The position numbers and the translations under genes are program-made. The notes beneath the pieces are model-generated. The model ran no database searches, was not told where the DNA came from, and worked only from the letters and a program-made list of their open reading frames with translations. From a virus: a stretch of 20,951 bases of DNA. Shown here in pieces: positions 1 to 7,155 of the stretch; the stretch's first letter is position 1; the number at the start of each line of letters is the position of its first letter. The DNA lies in the IMG/VR virus record IMGVR_UViG_3300031565_000464, positions 1-20,951 of that record; one strand, given 5' to 3'.

Positions 1-2081
1 TAGCAGCGGACACCGACCCCGGAGCGTCACGCCTTCCTCTGCCGATCCAACCCGGCACCGTGGCGTTGACCATCTCAGACGTTTCGGGCAGTCCCGAGAC
101 TCTCTACGACAGCGGTGTCGGTGGTTGGCTTGACAGGCCGCGCGGCGATCCTCGTGCAACCGCAGTGACTGGTGCGCTCGACTACACAACGGGTGCGTGG
201 AGCGTCACGGCGAGCGCCGCGATCACGGCGACGGCATCCATCAGCGCCGACTACACGTCCACACCCTTTCGGCAGGCTCGCCGCGCGGTGCGTGGGATGG
301 GTCCACAGTTCATCGCGGACACGACGCCCAACGCCGCTGGCATGAACCTCGACACGCCGACGTTGGCGAACGCCTACAACAGCACCAACTGGCTCGACCA
401 CGTCACAGGAGAGTTCTCCATCGAGTTGGACCTGGTGCCTACGGGTGCGAACACGTTCAACGTGCGCGACAACGGGGCGCTGACCGCCGTCTACATGCCA
501 GCCGACATCCTCGGCTTCGGTGACGGCACTACGACCGTCTTCACTGGTCAACTGTCCAGCGCCCCCTACCGGCGACAGGATGACCGACTGGTCGCGCTTC
601 AAACTGCGCAAGCGTCAAGCGCTGGTGCGGGTGACCCGCAAGTTGCCTTCGGAACGCTCGGCATTAGCGCCGACGCGGATCACTGGACGCAGAACGTCGC
701 ATTGCCGAGTGATCCAGACAACTTCCTCGACTACCGAACGGGTGCCACTTCGATTCAGTGGACCGGCGCCCCGGCGTTGGATGAGGCTGTTGTCGTCACG
801 GCGGATGACGTCGTCATTCACGCGACCGCGCGTTACCCAGGAGACATCGAGAACGAACGCACGATCATGACGGAAGGTTTCTACGTCGTCGTCGATTCGG
901 ACCCCTCCCTTGTTGGGACTCTTCGGTGTCGGGTCTTCTTCGCGACCACCGCCATCGAATCGTTCGGGCAGCAACCTGACATCGCCAGTCTCGTCGAGGC
1001 GGTCAACGATCCTCTCAACGGCTCGGACTTCATCCGACTCAACTCGACCGACGAAGCTGGGTTTCTTGACATCGACCTTACGGCTCCGCAATCCATCGGC
1101 CTGTCCGGTGCGTTCACCAACGCGGACGTCGTCGGTGCGAAGGTGGGCAACACCTACACCGGGCTGCAGCACTTCCGCAATCACGAGGTGGTCGCGCTCG
1201 ACTGGATCATGATTCCCGGTCAGTGGCATGCACCCGTCATCACTGCGCTCCAAACGCTGGTCGAGCGGAATGGTCGCCGTGCAATCGGCATCGTACCGTG
1301 CCCAGAGGCTGATGAAGTTTTCGAGACGCGTGACTTCGTCAACGCTGAGTACAACAGTGGGCCTGGTCTTCCTCCGGTGCCGACTGCCCTCGTTCCCTTC
1401 CCGCCACAGGTGCCAATCAACAGCAACCAGCTTGCGATCTTCGACCCGTGGCTGCAGTACCTCGACAACTACACCAACGAGACGGTGATCGAGCCGCCGG
1501 ATGGTGACATGGCTACGCTCGTGGCGAATACCGACAACGTAGCGGCACCGTGGTTCCCAATCGCTGGCGGACGACGCGGTCGTGTGCTCGCCGACGCGGT
1601 GAAGTACTCAACTGAGTTGGATGATCGCAACCTGGTCTACGGACAGGTCGGAGCGCGCACAGAGGTCATCAACGTCATCGCAGTGCAGCAGGGCCGTGGA
1701 CTGCAGCTAGTCGGTCAGCGCACTGCGCAGCGTTCTCCGACGGCGCTCGACCGCATCAACGTGCGGTGGACTGTCAACAAGATCATGAACGACGTGGACA
1801 ACATCTCAAAGGACTTCCTCTTTGAGTTGAACGACACGATCTTGTGGAGGGAGATCAAGGCCGCTATCGACAAGGTGCTCAAGCCCATAATCGAGCGTCG
1901 CGGTCTGCAGGACGCGTTCGTGCTCGTGGACGGCACTACCACCACGGCTAGCGACATCGACAACCTCACCGTGAAGGCTAAGATATTCATCAAGCCTGCC
2001 CGCGCCGTCGAGTTCTTGGAGTTCGACATTGTTCTCACCCCCACTGGTGCTGACTTCTCTGACGTCAGCGCCGCCGGTTAA
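1..2081 (+). CDS. Contractile tail sheath protein, 5' partial
   Basis: Forms the outer contractile tube of the tail, which shortens to drive the inner tube through the cell envelope. The last ~180 residues carry the conserved sheath core: an APWFPIAGGRRGRV stretch, then YGQVGARTEVINVIAV, an INVRWTVNKIMNDVD segment and a final beta-strand region ending near FDIVLTPTGADF. Before this lie at least two beta-rich modules (around bases 33-260 and 500-840) ending in LDYTTG and LDYRTG. The frame is open from base 3, so the GTG at 60 is probably not the start: codons just before it read PIQPGTV, matching PIKPGTV at the start of the same module in the gpI-like gene. No N-terminal sheath start is visible, so the beginning lies outside the window. 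Visible length is about 692 codons, ending in TAA. The tail tube gene follows 13 bases later, the usual order. Sheath identity is confident; module function is unknown. Confidence 0.9.
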   Translation, partial: AADTDPGASRLPLPIQPGTVALTISDVSGSPETLYDSGVGGWLDRPRGDPRATAVTGALDYTTGAWSVTASAAITATASISADYTSTPFRQARRAVRGMGPQFIADTTPNAAGMNLDTPTLANAYNSTNWLDHVTGEFSIELDLVPTGANTFNVRDNGALTAVYMPADILGFGDGTTTVFTGQLSSAPYRRQDDRLVALQTAQASSAGAGDPQVAFGTLGISADADHWTQNVALPSDPDNFLDYRTGATSIQWTGAPALDEAVVVTADDVVIHATARYPGDIENERTIMTEGFYVVVDSDPSLVGTLRCRVFFATTAIESFGQQPDIASLVEAVNDPLNGSDFIRLNSTDEAGFLDIDLTAPQSIGLSGAFTNADVVGAKVGNTYTGLQHFRNHEVVALDWIMIPGQWHAPVITALQTLVERNGRRAIGIVPCPEADEVFETRDFVNAEYNSGPGLPPVPTALVPFPPQVPINSNQLAIFDPWLQYLDNYTNETVIEPPDGDMATLVANTDNVAAPWFPIAGGRRGRVLADAVKYSTELDDRNLVYGQVGARTEVINVIAVQQGRGLQLVGQRTAQRSPTALDRINVRWTVNKIMNDVDNISKDFLFELNDTILWREIKAAIDKVLKPIIERRGLQDAFVLVDGTTTTASDIDNLTVKAKIFIKPARAVEFLEFDIVLTPTGADFSDVSAAG

Positions 2082-2094
2082 GGAGGCATAAGAC

Positions 2095-2652
2095 ATGCCC
2101 GTATCACAGTACAGATACTCAGGTGCGTTCGCCGCTCAGGCTGGCGGCATCTGGAATGTCCAGAAGCAGAACATGGGGATGTTGGAGTTGAACCTGGATC
2201 AACTCATTCCCGGCGCCAAAGAGGTGTTGATCCTCAGTCTTGCGTCGTTCTCGGTTCCTGGGCGGGATGTCGGCAAGGCTGAGTTGCCTTATCTCAACGG
2301 CAACGCACACTACGCGACCCGACCTGGTCCGCAGGGGGACATCATGGCACAGTTCCGCGACTTCCCACTGGCAGGCACGCGGCGCCTTCTCTACCAGTGG
2401 ATGTCGCTGGTCTACAACGAGGAGTCTGGTTTGATGCTGCCCATGGGCGTCGTGAAGACCACTGGCACTCTCGTGTTGTTCCAGTCGGACGGCCAGGGTG
2501 AGCGCACAGCGTCGTTGGAAGGTCTCTTCCCCACGAAGATGCCGGACATTGGCATGGACTTCAACACAGGTGACATCCTCACCATGGATATGACGTTCTC
2601 CTGCGACCGCGTGATTTGGGACCAAAACCTACTAGCACCGGTTATGGGCTAG
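2095..2652 (+). CDS. Tail tube protein (gp19/gpFII-like)
   Basis: Probably the structural protein of the inner tail tube, stacking as hexamers inside the sheath and conducting DNA. At 185 residues it is within the usual size of myovirus tubes. It shows alternating beta strands, a hydrophobic LLYQWMSLVYNEESG segment in the middle and a C-terminal GDILTMDMTFSCDRVIW strand typical of the tube/Hcp-like fold. Placement directly after the sheath is the strongest support. The start is fixed by a very good Shine-Dalgarno, AAGGAGG at about 2080-2086, ending 8 bases before the ATG and overlapping the sheath stop. The gene ends in three consecutive in-frame TAG codons (2650-2658). I assign it by fold pattern and position rather than by a diagnostic motif. 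Confidence 0.82.
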   Translation: MPVSQYRYSGAFAAQAGGIWNVQKQNMGMLELNLDQLIPGAKEVLILSLASFSVPGRDVGKAELPYLNGNAHYATRPGPQGDIMAQFRDFPLAGTRRLLYQWMSLVYNEESGLMLPMGVVKTTGTLVLFQSDGQGERTASLEGLFPTKMPDIGMDFNTGDILTMDMTFSCDRVIWDQNLLAPVMG

Positions 2653-2690
2653 TAGTAGACTCCGCTTTCACAATTTGACGAAACGAAGCA

Positions 2691-2705
2691 GCCTCAACAG
2701 GAGGC
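2691..2705 (+). promoter_or_regulatory. Small inverted repeat before the sponge gene's ribosome binding site
   Basis: GCCTC and GAGGC flank a 5-base loop (AACAG) and could form a short hairpin. It ends just before a purine-rich Shine-Dalgarno (AGGAGGA at about 2707-2713), with ATG at 2718. There is no T-tract, so it is not an intrinsic terminator. It lies in the 65-base gap after the tail tube gene, one of the two largest gaps here. It may influence translation or mRNA ends, but a 5-base stem can occur by chance. Confidence 0.25.
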
Positions 2706-2717
2706 AGGAGGAGCAAA

Positions 2718-3041
2718 ATGCTCACCGATGCGCGCTACGTTCATTCCCCAGGAGGCTGGGGGCAGGAAAACAACGTCTGGGACGTTGCTGAGATCGAGAA
2801 TCATCTCTCGATTCAGTTCCAGAGTGGGCCTGCTCCCGCCTACGGGGTCAACGGTGTTCAACTCGTAGATGTTCTCAAGGTCTGCGCCGATCAGGCGCGG
2901 GCTTTGATGTCCGTGGACTCGTCGCGTAGCCGCGCGTTTGTCATCACGAAGCTCGACGAGGCGATCCTCTGGGAAGGTAAGCGCATCGTCGAGGCTGGTT
3001 CGCGCACCAAGGCAGTGGATGCCGCTAGGAGAGACGCATGA
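2718..3041 (+). CDS. Acb2/Tad1 hairpin-domain protein, putative cyclic-nucleotide sponge
   Basis: A 107-residue soluble protein. Residues 32-48 read IQFQSGPAPAYGVNGVQ and are followed by LVDVLKVCADQAR and, at 69-90, SRSRAFVITKLDEAILWEGKRI. The pattern of a GP..xVGVNG lead, a first helix, then SR.x.A...TKL.EA..W.xK.I in the second helix is what I know from the Acb2/Tad1 hairpin family of phage proteins. Characterised members (T4 and Pseudomonas phage Acb2; Tad1) bind cyclic nucleotide or ADP-ribose signals and so inhibit CBASS or Thoeris defence; many relatives are untested. Residues 1-31 (with HSPGGWGQENN) are an extension I do not recognise. The start has a strong AGGAGGA Shine-Dalgarno. The stop overlaps the next gene's start as ATGA, so it is translationally coupled to the gp26-like tail gene and probably made late with the tail. 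Family call is confident; ligand and function are inferred. Confidence 0.8.
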   Translation: MLTDARYVHSPGGWGQENNVWDVAEIENHLSIQFQSGPAPAYGVNGVQLVDVLKVCADQARALMSVDSSRSRAFVITKLDEAILWEGKRIVEAGSRTKAVDAARRDA

Positions 3042-4162
3042 CCAAGCAGGTACCTGCATATCAACCCGTAGACCCGGCCAATCTCCCAGAAGGACACCCA
3101 CTACGCAACCTGGCAGCGCAGCTAGGGATCGCGTCGGAGGTCCAGGGGGCGCCACCAGCGGGCGGTGACGCGGTTAGTACCAGTCGACTAGCCCCCAACT
3201 TCCCCACCTACCAACACGCCCCCCAGGGGGCTCCTGTGGCCGCTCGTTGGGAGCCCACGACCGTTGGGTCGTCCCAGGGGGCTCCTGTGGACCCTCTGAG
3301 CCGCCCCTTCAAGCTCCCGTCCGGTGGGCTGTTGTATCCTGGGCATGACGGGGCGGTGGTGTTGTCGCCGATGCGCGGCGAACAGGAGGAGATGATCGCA
3401 GGCGCTGGCGTTGGTGTGAACGCCACACCAGCCATCCGTCACGTAGTTGAGCAGTGTCTTGACACGCGCGGCATTGTGCACGACCAACTCATTCTGGAGG
3501 ACTGGGCTGCGTGTCTGTTGCACATCCTTTCACTGTCGCAGGGCTCCGATAACTTGCCGATGTACCCGCAGTGCCCATCGTGCACGCAGCACTTCGACGG
3601 GTCACGCGTCCTGAGCGCAGTGCCGTGTCGTTCACTGCATCGCGCTCTGCCCGGTGAGCCGGTGACGTGGCCCCCAGCGACGACTGCCGACGAAGACGAA
3701 GACTTGCTCATCCTGCGTGAGATGGGGCTCGGCGAAGACGGCAGCACTGACTCGCATCAAGTGTTCGCGGCGGCGTCGTTGGATGAGCCTATCACCGTCA
3801 AGCTGCAGAACGGGCAGCAGATTGGTTGGCGATACCTGCGCATCGCCGACTTGATTCAAGCATCGGAATTCGCGGAGCGCTCACAGAGCGGCAACACGAA
3901 CATGGGATCGCGGCTGCACTCGTTTGTGCAGGCGCGCTACATCGCAGCCATCGACGGGCGCAGCGTCGGTGTGATCGACGCCATGCGGTGGTGCAAGCAG
4001 GCACCCCTTCCCCTCCTCCGCGAACTTCGCGAGGTGATTGAAAGGAGGTCGTTCGGCTACGAGTTGCGTCCGATGTTTCAGTGCTCCCACTGCAAGCATC
4101 GCTTCCGCAAACAACTCTCCCTGGACGGTTCCATGTTTCGCAATCGTTCTTCTGGCGTCTGA
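3038..4162 (+). CDS. T4 gp26-like baseplate hub/tail assembly protein with Cys pairs
   Basis: Likely acts in assembling the baseplate hub or tail, as in the T4 gp26-type family found next to tape measure genes in myophages. The first ~85 residues are Pro/Gln/Ala-rich and probably disordered, with repeated QGAP motifs. The family core begins at about residue 90 with LPSGGLLYPGHDGAVVLSPM (an LPS.G.LYP.....V...P pattern), then an acidic/helical stretch ending in LEDWAACLLHILSLSQG. A CPSC pair follows (C179, C182), and a second pair, CSHC (C349, C352), lies near the C-terminus before KHRFRKQLSLDGSMF. The two pairs could jointly bind zinc. The ATG overlaps the upstream stop (ATGA). Lying between tail tube and tape measure, it occupies the place where tail assembly chaperones usually sit. 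Family match is moderate to good; the exact T4 equivalent is uncertain. Confidence 0.68.
   Translation: MTKQVPAYQPVDPANLPEGHPLRNLAAQLGIASEVQGAPPAGGDAVSTSRLAPNFPTYQHAPQGAPVAARWEPTTVGSSQGAPVDPLSRPFKLPSGGLLYPGHDGAVVLSPMRGEQEEMIAGAGVGVNATPAIRHVVEQCLDTRGIVHDQLILEDWAACLLHILSLSQGSDNLPMYPQCPSCTQHFDGSRVLSAVPCRSLHRALPGEPVTWPPATTADEDEDLLILREMGLGEDGSTDSHQVFAAASLDEPITVKLQNGQQIGWRYLRIADLIQASEFAERSQSGNTNMGSRLHSFVQARYIAAIDGRSVGVIDAMRWCKQAPLPLLRELREVIERRSFGYELRPMFQCSHCKHRFRKQLSLDGSMFRNRSSGV
3222..3290 (+). repeat. In-frame 18-base direct repeat (two copies) in the gp26-like gene
   Basis: An 18-base unit, CCCAGGGGGCTCCTGTGG, occurs at 3222-3239 and again at 3273-3290, offset by 51 bases (17 codons). Both copies encode QGAPV in the disordered N-terminal part of the protein; a diverged third QGAP is encoded near 3145. 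Short inverted repeats (GGGCTCC/GGAGCCC and ACGACC/GGTCGT) lie within or between the copies. A recent internal duplication of linker sequence is the simplest reading. Confidence 0.8.
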
Positions 4163-4199
4163 GCACTCGCTCATCAAGCTCCAAGAGGAGAGGCACATC

Positions 4200-4373
4200 A
4201 TGCACCGCGCCGGAATTGCTTACAGCGATTGGCGCCTCATGACACGCTGGCAGCGCCTGGAGTTAGTTGTGAGAAAGGAGAAGCGCGATAACAAGGTTTT
4301 GAAGAAGATGAACGAGAGCAATAATCTGGGCACTATGCTCTCGATGGTGTTCACCAGGGTGATGGGTCTGTAG
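4200..4373 (+). CDS. 57-residue protein between gp26-like gene and tape measure
   Basis: A short basic protein, helical in appearance, with AYSDWRLMTRWQRLELVVRKEK followed by KVLKKMNESNN. Small proteins with a Trp-rich 'W..M....R..L' helix are common just before tape measure genes, where they are thought to act as assembly chaperones or partners of the upstream gene product. I chose the ATG at 4200 because AAGAGGAG lies about 8 bases upstream. A longer version from TTG 4038 would overlap the end of the gp26-like gene in another frame and begin with an unconvincing sequence. Its TAG stop shares a base with the GTG start of the tape measure gene, so the two are coupled. Function is inferred from position only. 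Confidence 0.65.
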   Translation: MHRAGIAYSDWRLMTRWQRLELVVRKEKRDNKVLKKMNESNNLGTMLSMVFTRVMGL

Positions 4374-5995
4374 TGGCTGACGGTTTCGAGACAATCGGTT
4401 GGGTCTTGTCCATTGAGGACGAGGCTACCGGACCCGTCATCAAGGTCCAGAAACTGATTGACGAGGCAGTCAAGAAGACAGCAAAAGCAGCAGATGTAGT
4501 GCTTCAGACCTTCACCACGAAGGCTGAAGAAGTGCCAGTGGAGTTGGTGAAGTTCTACAGTGGGATGTTCGGTAAGGTCGCTGCCAAGTGGCATGACTTC
4601 GGTGACGGGTTCGTCAAGCATTGGGACGACACGAGTAAGAAGGTCAAGAATGTCTCCGGGATGTTGGCGGACATAGGCGCCGAGACGATCCCCAAGTTAC
4701 TGAACATGGTCACCGCTTTGGGCGACGAGATGAAGCGCGCCTTCGACGGTAAGAATTACGCCAAGGCATTCACCGTTCTCGTCAAGCACACGCGCGCCGC
4801 AATTCCAGTCGTCAACGACTTTCTACAGAAGTTCATCAGCATCGAGAAGATCACCAACGCCTTCAAGTTAGCTGGCGGCGTGGCTGGCATATTCTTGGGA
4901 CCATTCGCCGCGCTCTTCCGTTTGTTTGAGCCGCTAATAAAGATGTTCACTGAAGCGTTCATGCCTGCCATGACGTCGTTCACGGCTATCATCCAGAGCG
5001 CGTTCGGCCCACTGACTCAGACGCTAGACATCATCGCGACCAACATCGCAATGAAACTACTCCCGCACATATCTAAGCTGACGGTGATCGCAGAGCTTCT
5101 AGCTGTTCAGTTCGGTGCGTGGGTTACCGAATTGATCGACAGCGGTTTCTTAGAGGACATGATTGACGCGGTAGTTGATCTAGCAGTCGAATCACTTCCC
5201 ATGATGATGGATGCTCTCATGGAGATTGGGAAGGTTTTCAAGGAGGTCGGGCCTGAAATGCTCAAGGCGTTCTTGGAGATCGCAAGAGCACTACTGCCGT
5301 TGATACCGGATCTGACCGAGATCGCAGTCACGATCCTGCGCGACGTGATGCTCCCCACGCTCAAGGCCATTGTGCCGATCCTGCGCGACGATGTCATCCC
5401 ATTCATCAAAGAGTGGCTCCCACCTTTGGTGACTTTGCTGAAGGACGCCGCAGATCAGTTCAAGCAGATACTCGGAATGAGCAAAGCCGAGTGGGGCGGT
5501 GCCTTCAGCGACATCTTTTCGCCGTTCACGAATTTCAGCAAATGGTTGGACACACCCGCAGGGTCGGTGGTGAAAACGCTACTGAACCCGTTCGGCGCCG
5601 CAGCCGACACCATGAAGAAAGCGTTTAACCTGTTCTCCACACCTGACACTCCGGCGCCTAGACTCCCGATGATCGGTGCAACCGGCGTGGCTACACCTTC
5701 TCTCCCGCCGATGGCGGACGGAGCAGCCATGGTGAACAGACCGGTCATCGCTGGGGAAGCTGGGCCGGAGATGATTCTCCCTTTGAATCGGTCTACCGTT
5801 GAGCGTGTTTTGTTGCCGCTGCTGCCGAAGATCGAGATGCCTGGGCAAGAGGCGATTCAGCGTGTACTGGAGCGCATAGACGATAAGCTCGGCGGAAAGC
5901 TGCGCGTTGATGGTGGTGCGTCTGCGGTGTCTGTTTCCGGTGGCGATGGTGGTTTGTCTATGGCCGTTGGGATGGACGGGGTAGGTGCTTGGTGA
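4373..5995 (+). CDS. Tail tape measure protein
   Basis: Sets tail length by spanning the lumen of the growing tube, and is released on infection. It is 540 residues, mostly helical, and rich in hydrophobic heptad-like segments such as PMMMDALMEIGKVF and repeated LLPLIPDL/ILRDVMLPTLKAIVPILRD blocks. A strongly hydrophobic stretch lies at about residues 166-190 (GVAGIFLGPFAALFRLF), as is usual for tape measures. Near the C-terminus (about 456-470) is VIAGEAGPEMILPLN, the well-known 'GEAGPE..IPL' signature of these proteins. The end (from about 500) is Gly-rich. At roughly 1.5 angstrom per residue it would fit a short tail of about 80 nm. The GTG start overlaps the previous stop by one base (TAGTG), and the TGA overlaps the next start (GTGA). 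Identity is confident. Confidence 0.88.
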   Translation: MADGFETIGWVLSIEDEATGPVIKVQKLIDEAVKKTAKAADVVLQTFTTKAEEVPVELVKFYSGMFGKVAAKWHDFGDGFVKHWDDTSKKVKNVSGMLADIGAETIPKLLNMVTALGDEMKRAFDGKNYAKAFTVLVKHTRAAIPVVNDFLQKFISIEKITNAFKLAGGVAGIFLGPFAALFRLFEPLIKMFTEAFMPAMTSFTAIIQSAFGPLTQTLDIIATNIAMKLLPHISKLTVIAELLAVQFGAWVTELIDSGFLEDMIDAVVDLAVESLPMMMDALMEIGKVFKEVGPEMLKAFLEIARALLPLIPDLTEIAVTILRDVMLPTLKAIVPILRDDVIPFIKEWLPPLVTLLKDAADQFKQILGMSKAEWGGAFSDIFSPFTNFSKWLDTPAGSVVKTLLNPFGAAADTMKKAFNLFSTPDTPAPRLPMIGATGVATPSLPPMADGAAMVNRPVIAGEAGPEMILPLNRSTVERVLLPLLPKIEMPGQEAIQRVLERIDDKLGGKLRVDGGASAVSVSGGDGGLSMAVGMDGVGAW

Positions 5996-6795
5996 CATTT
6001 CCTTCCACTAACTTCTTGCCCGGCATTCGTTCTGACGTAGTCCCGTGCGCTTTGGTGCTTGAGGACAGCCCGAGTTATGCAGACGACGGGCGACTCGACT
6101 TTCAGAGCTTTCCCGGAAGCATCACGCAGGCTTACCAAGTTGACTCCTACGAGGAGACTCAGAGAAGCCGCATGCCGCAGCCGGGCGCCGCTTTGTATCG
6201 CGGCGGCAACTGGAGCATCATGTCTCTTGAGTTGGTGTTTCGCGCGGGGCGCAACATCACGCGCGTTTCAGATTTGGACCGCATAGCTAACATCGACATC
6301 AACAATCTTCTGTCGGAGATGGAACACAACATCCGATGGCTTGAGGCGTTGGGCTTTCCGAAAGAGCGGAACGCCACTGAACTGAACAGAGGATTACAGT
6401 CTCGCGTAGCGAAGCTCGACCCCAAATTCCATCAGGGTTTGGTCAAGATCCCGGTACTAAAGCGCTACGACCCGCCGATGGTGCTGGTGGTGTTCGGTTC
6501 GTTCTTGACCCTCAGAGGCTACATAACGCAAGTCACCATCCAATGGGAAGGCCCATGGCATCCGATCACAGCGCAGCCATACGGTGCGCGAGTGTCGCTG
6601 TCGTTTCAGCGGTTCGACACTGGTATGCCAGATTGGGATTCGGTGCGTAATCAGGCTGGCCTGAGTCCGGCGCACGAGGTGTTGGTGCGCGGTCTCGCGC
6701 AGCGTGACGCTTTGGGCGCTGCCACGCGAGTTTCGCTCAGTCGATCTATCGCCACTAGGCGCGCCGCTGCCAACGCAGGCGCGGCGGCGCCGTAG
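5992..6795 (+). CDS. Baseplate tube-initiator/CIS-tube-like protein
   Basis: Probably sits where the tail tube joins the baseplate. The N-terminal half has SITQAYQVDSYEETQRSRMP, then YRGGNWSIMSLELVFRAG. The second half (about 152-208) has IPVLKRYDPPMVLVVFGS, then RGYITQVTIQWEGPWHPI and a beta strand ARVSLSFQRF. This 'PP.V...G......G.I..V...W...F...P..A.V.L.F' pattern is seen in contractile-injection-system tube/adaptor proteins and in the N-terminal part of Afp7-like LysM proteins. The next gene supplies a LysM/gp53-like part, as if one Afp7-like protein were split in two. I take GTG 5992, which overlaps the tape measure stop as GTGA, over TTG 5989. The Arg/Ala-rich tail (about 225-267) is likely flexible. 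Subfamily is uncertain; a baseplate role is well supported by order. Confidence 0.62.
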   Translation: MTFPSTNFLPGIRSDVVPCALVLEDSPSYADDGRLDFQSFPGSITQAYQVDSYEETQRSRMPQPGAALYRGGNWSIMSLELVFRAGRNITRVSDLDRIANIDINNLLSEMEHNIRWLEALGFPKERNATELNRGLQSRVAKLDPKFHQGLVKIPVLKRYDPPMVLVVFGSFLTLRGYITQVTIQWEGPWHPITAQPYGARVSLSFQRFDTGMPDWDSVRNQAGLSPAHEVLVRGLAQRDALGAATRVSLSRSIATRRAAANAGAAAP

Positions 6796-6801
6796 GCACT
6801 C

Positions 6802-7155
6802 ATGGCAGAAGAAGACAGAACATTCGAGCTTCCGACCGAGTTCAGTGACCCGTACAAGCGCACGCAACTATTCATCAAGGATGGTCGCGCGTTCTACGGT
6901 TTATGGAATGAGCCACCAGTCGTGCTCGACGGCGATGAGCAACAGGTCGTCGTGTCCATGGGTCTAGAAGGGCAGCTTGACCTCTTCGCACAGACATTTC
7001 TCGGCGACCGCAAGCTCTGGCGCGCCATCGCACAGGTCAACCGGATCGACTTCCCGCTTGAGGAGGTGAAGGCGGGCGACGTCATCATCATTCCGAAGCT
7101 ACAGAACGTGAACGCGGCCTACCGCGACACGCAGAATCGCAGTACCAATTCGTGA
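6802..7155 (+). CDS. LysM/gp53-like baseplate protein
   Basis: A 117-residue protein of the small LysM-like baseplate family (T4 gp53, P2 gpX and Afp7 C-terminal types), likely clamping neighbouring baseplate or hub subunits. The key region is GQLDLFAQTFLGDRKLWRAI, followed by AQVNRIDFPLEEVKAGDVIIIPKL. This matches the usual 'D.IA...YGD..LW..IA..N.I..P..L..G..L.IP' LysM pattern, with VN residues following. The upstream portion has FYGLWNEPPVVLDGDEQQVVV, a strand pair leading into the domain. Only six bases separate it from the previous gene, and its TGA overlaps the next GTG. It has no signal peptide, so it is a virion part rather than a secreted peptidoglycan binder. Confidence is good for the fold and moderate for the exact equivalent. 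Confidence 0.75.
   Translation: MAEEDRTFELPTEFSDPYKRTQLFIKDGRAFYGLWNEPPVVLDGDEQQVVVSMGLEGQLDLFAQTFLGDRKLWRAIAQVNRIDFPLEEVKAGDVIIIPKLQNVNAAYRDTQNRSTNS

Noticed and set aside
60-62. GTG at 60 as the start of the sheath gene
   Set aside because: The frame is open to base 3, there is no Shine-Dalgarno before it, and the codons before it (PIQPGTV) match the start of the same module in the gpI-like protein. The gene begins outside the window.
75-1253. Long reverse-strand reading frames opposite the sheath gene
   Set aside because: GC-rich coding DNA gives long antisense frames. Their products are Arg/Val-rich without recognisable domains, and they lie wholly opposite a confident gene.
2675-2705. 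Promoter in the gap before the sponge-like gene
   Set aside because: A TTGACG occurs near 2674, but nothing resembling a -10 box lies 15-19 bases after it.
5579-6138. Reverse-strand frames opposite the end of the tape measure gene
   Set aside because: They are opposite a signature tape measure region and give Arg/His/Ser-rich low-complexity products with no start signal or context.
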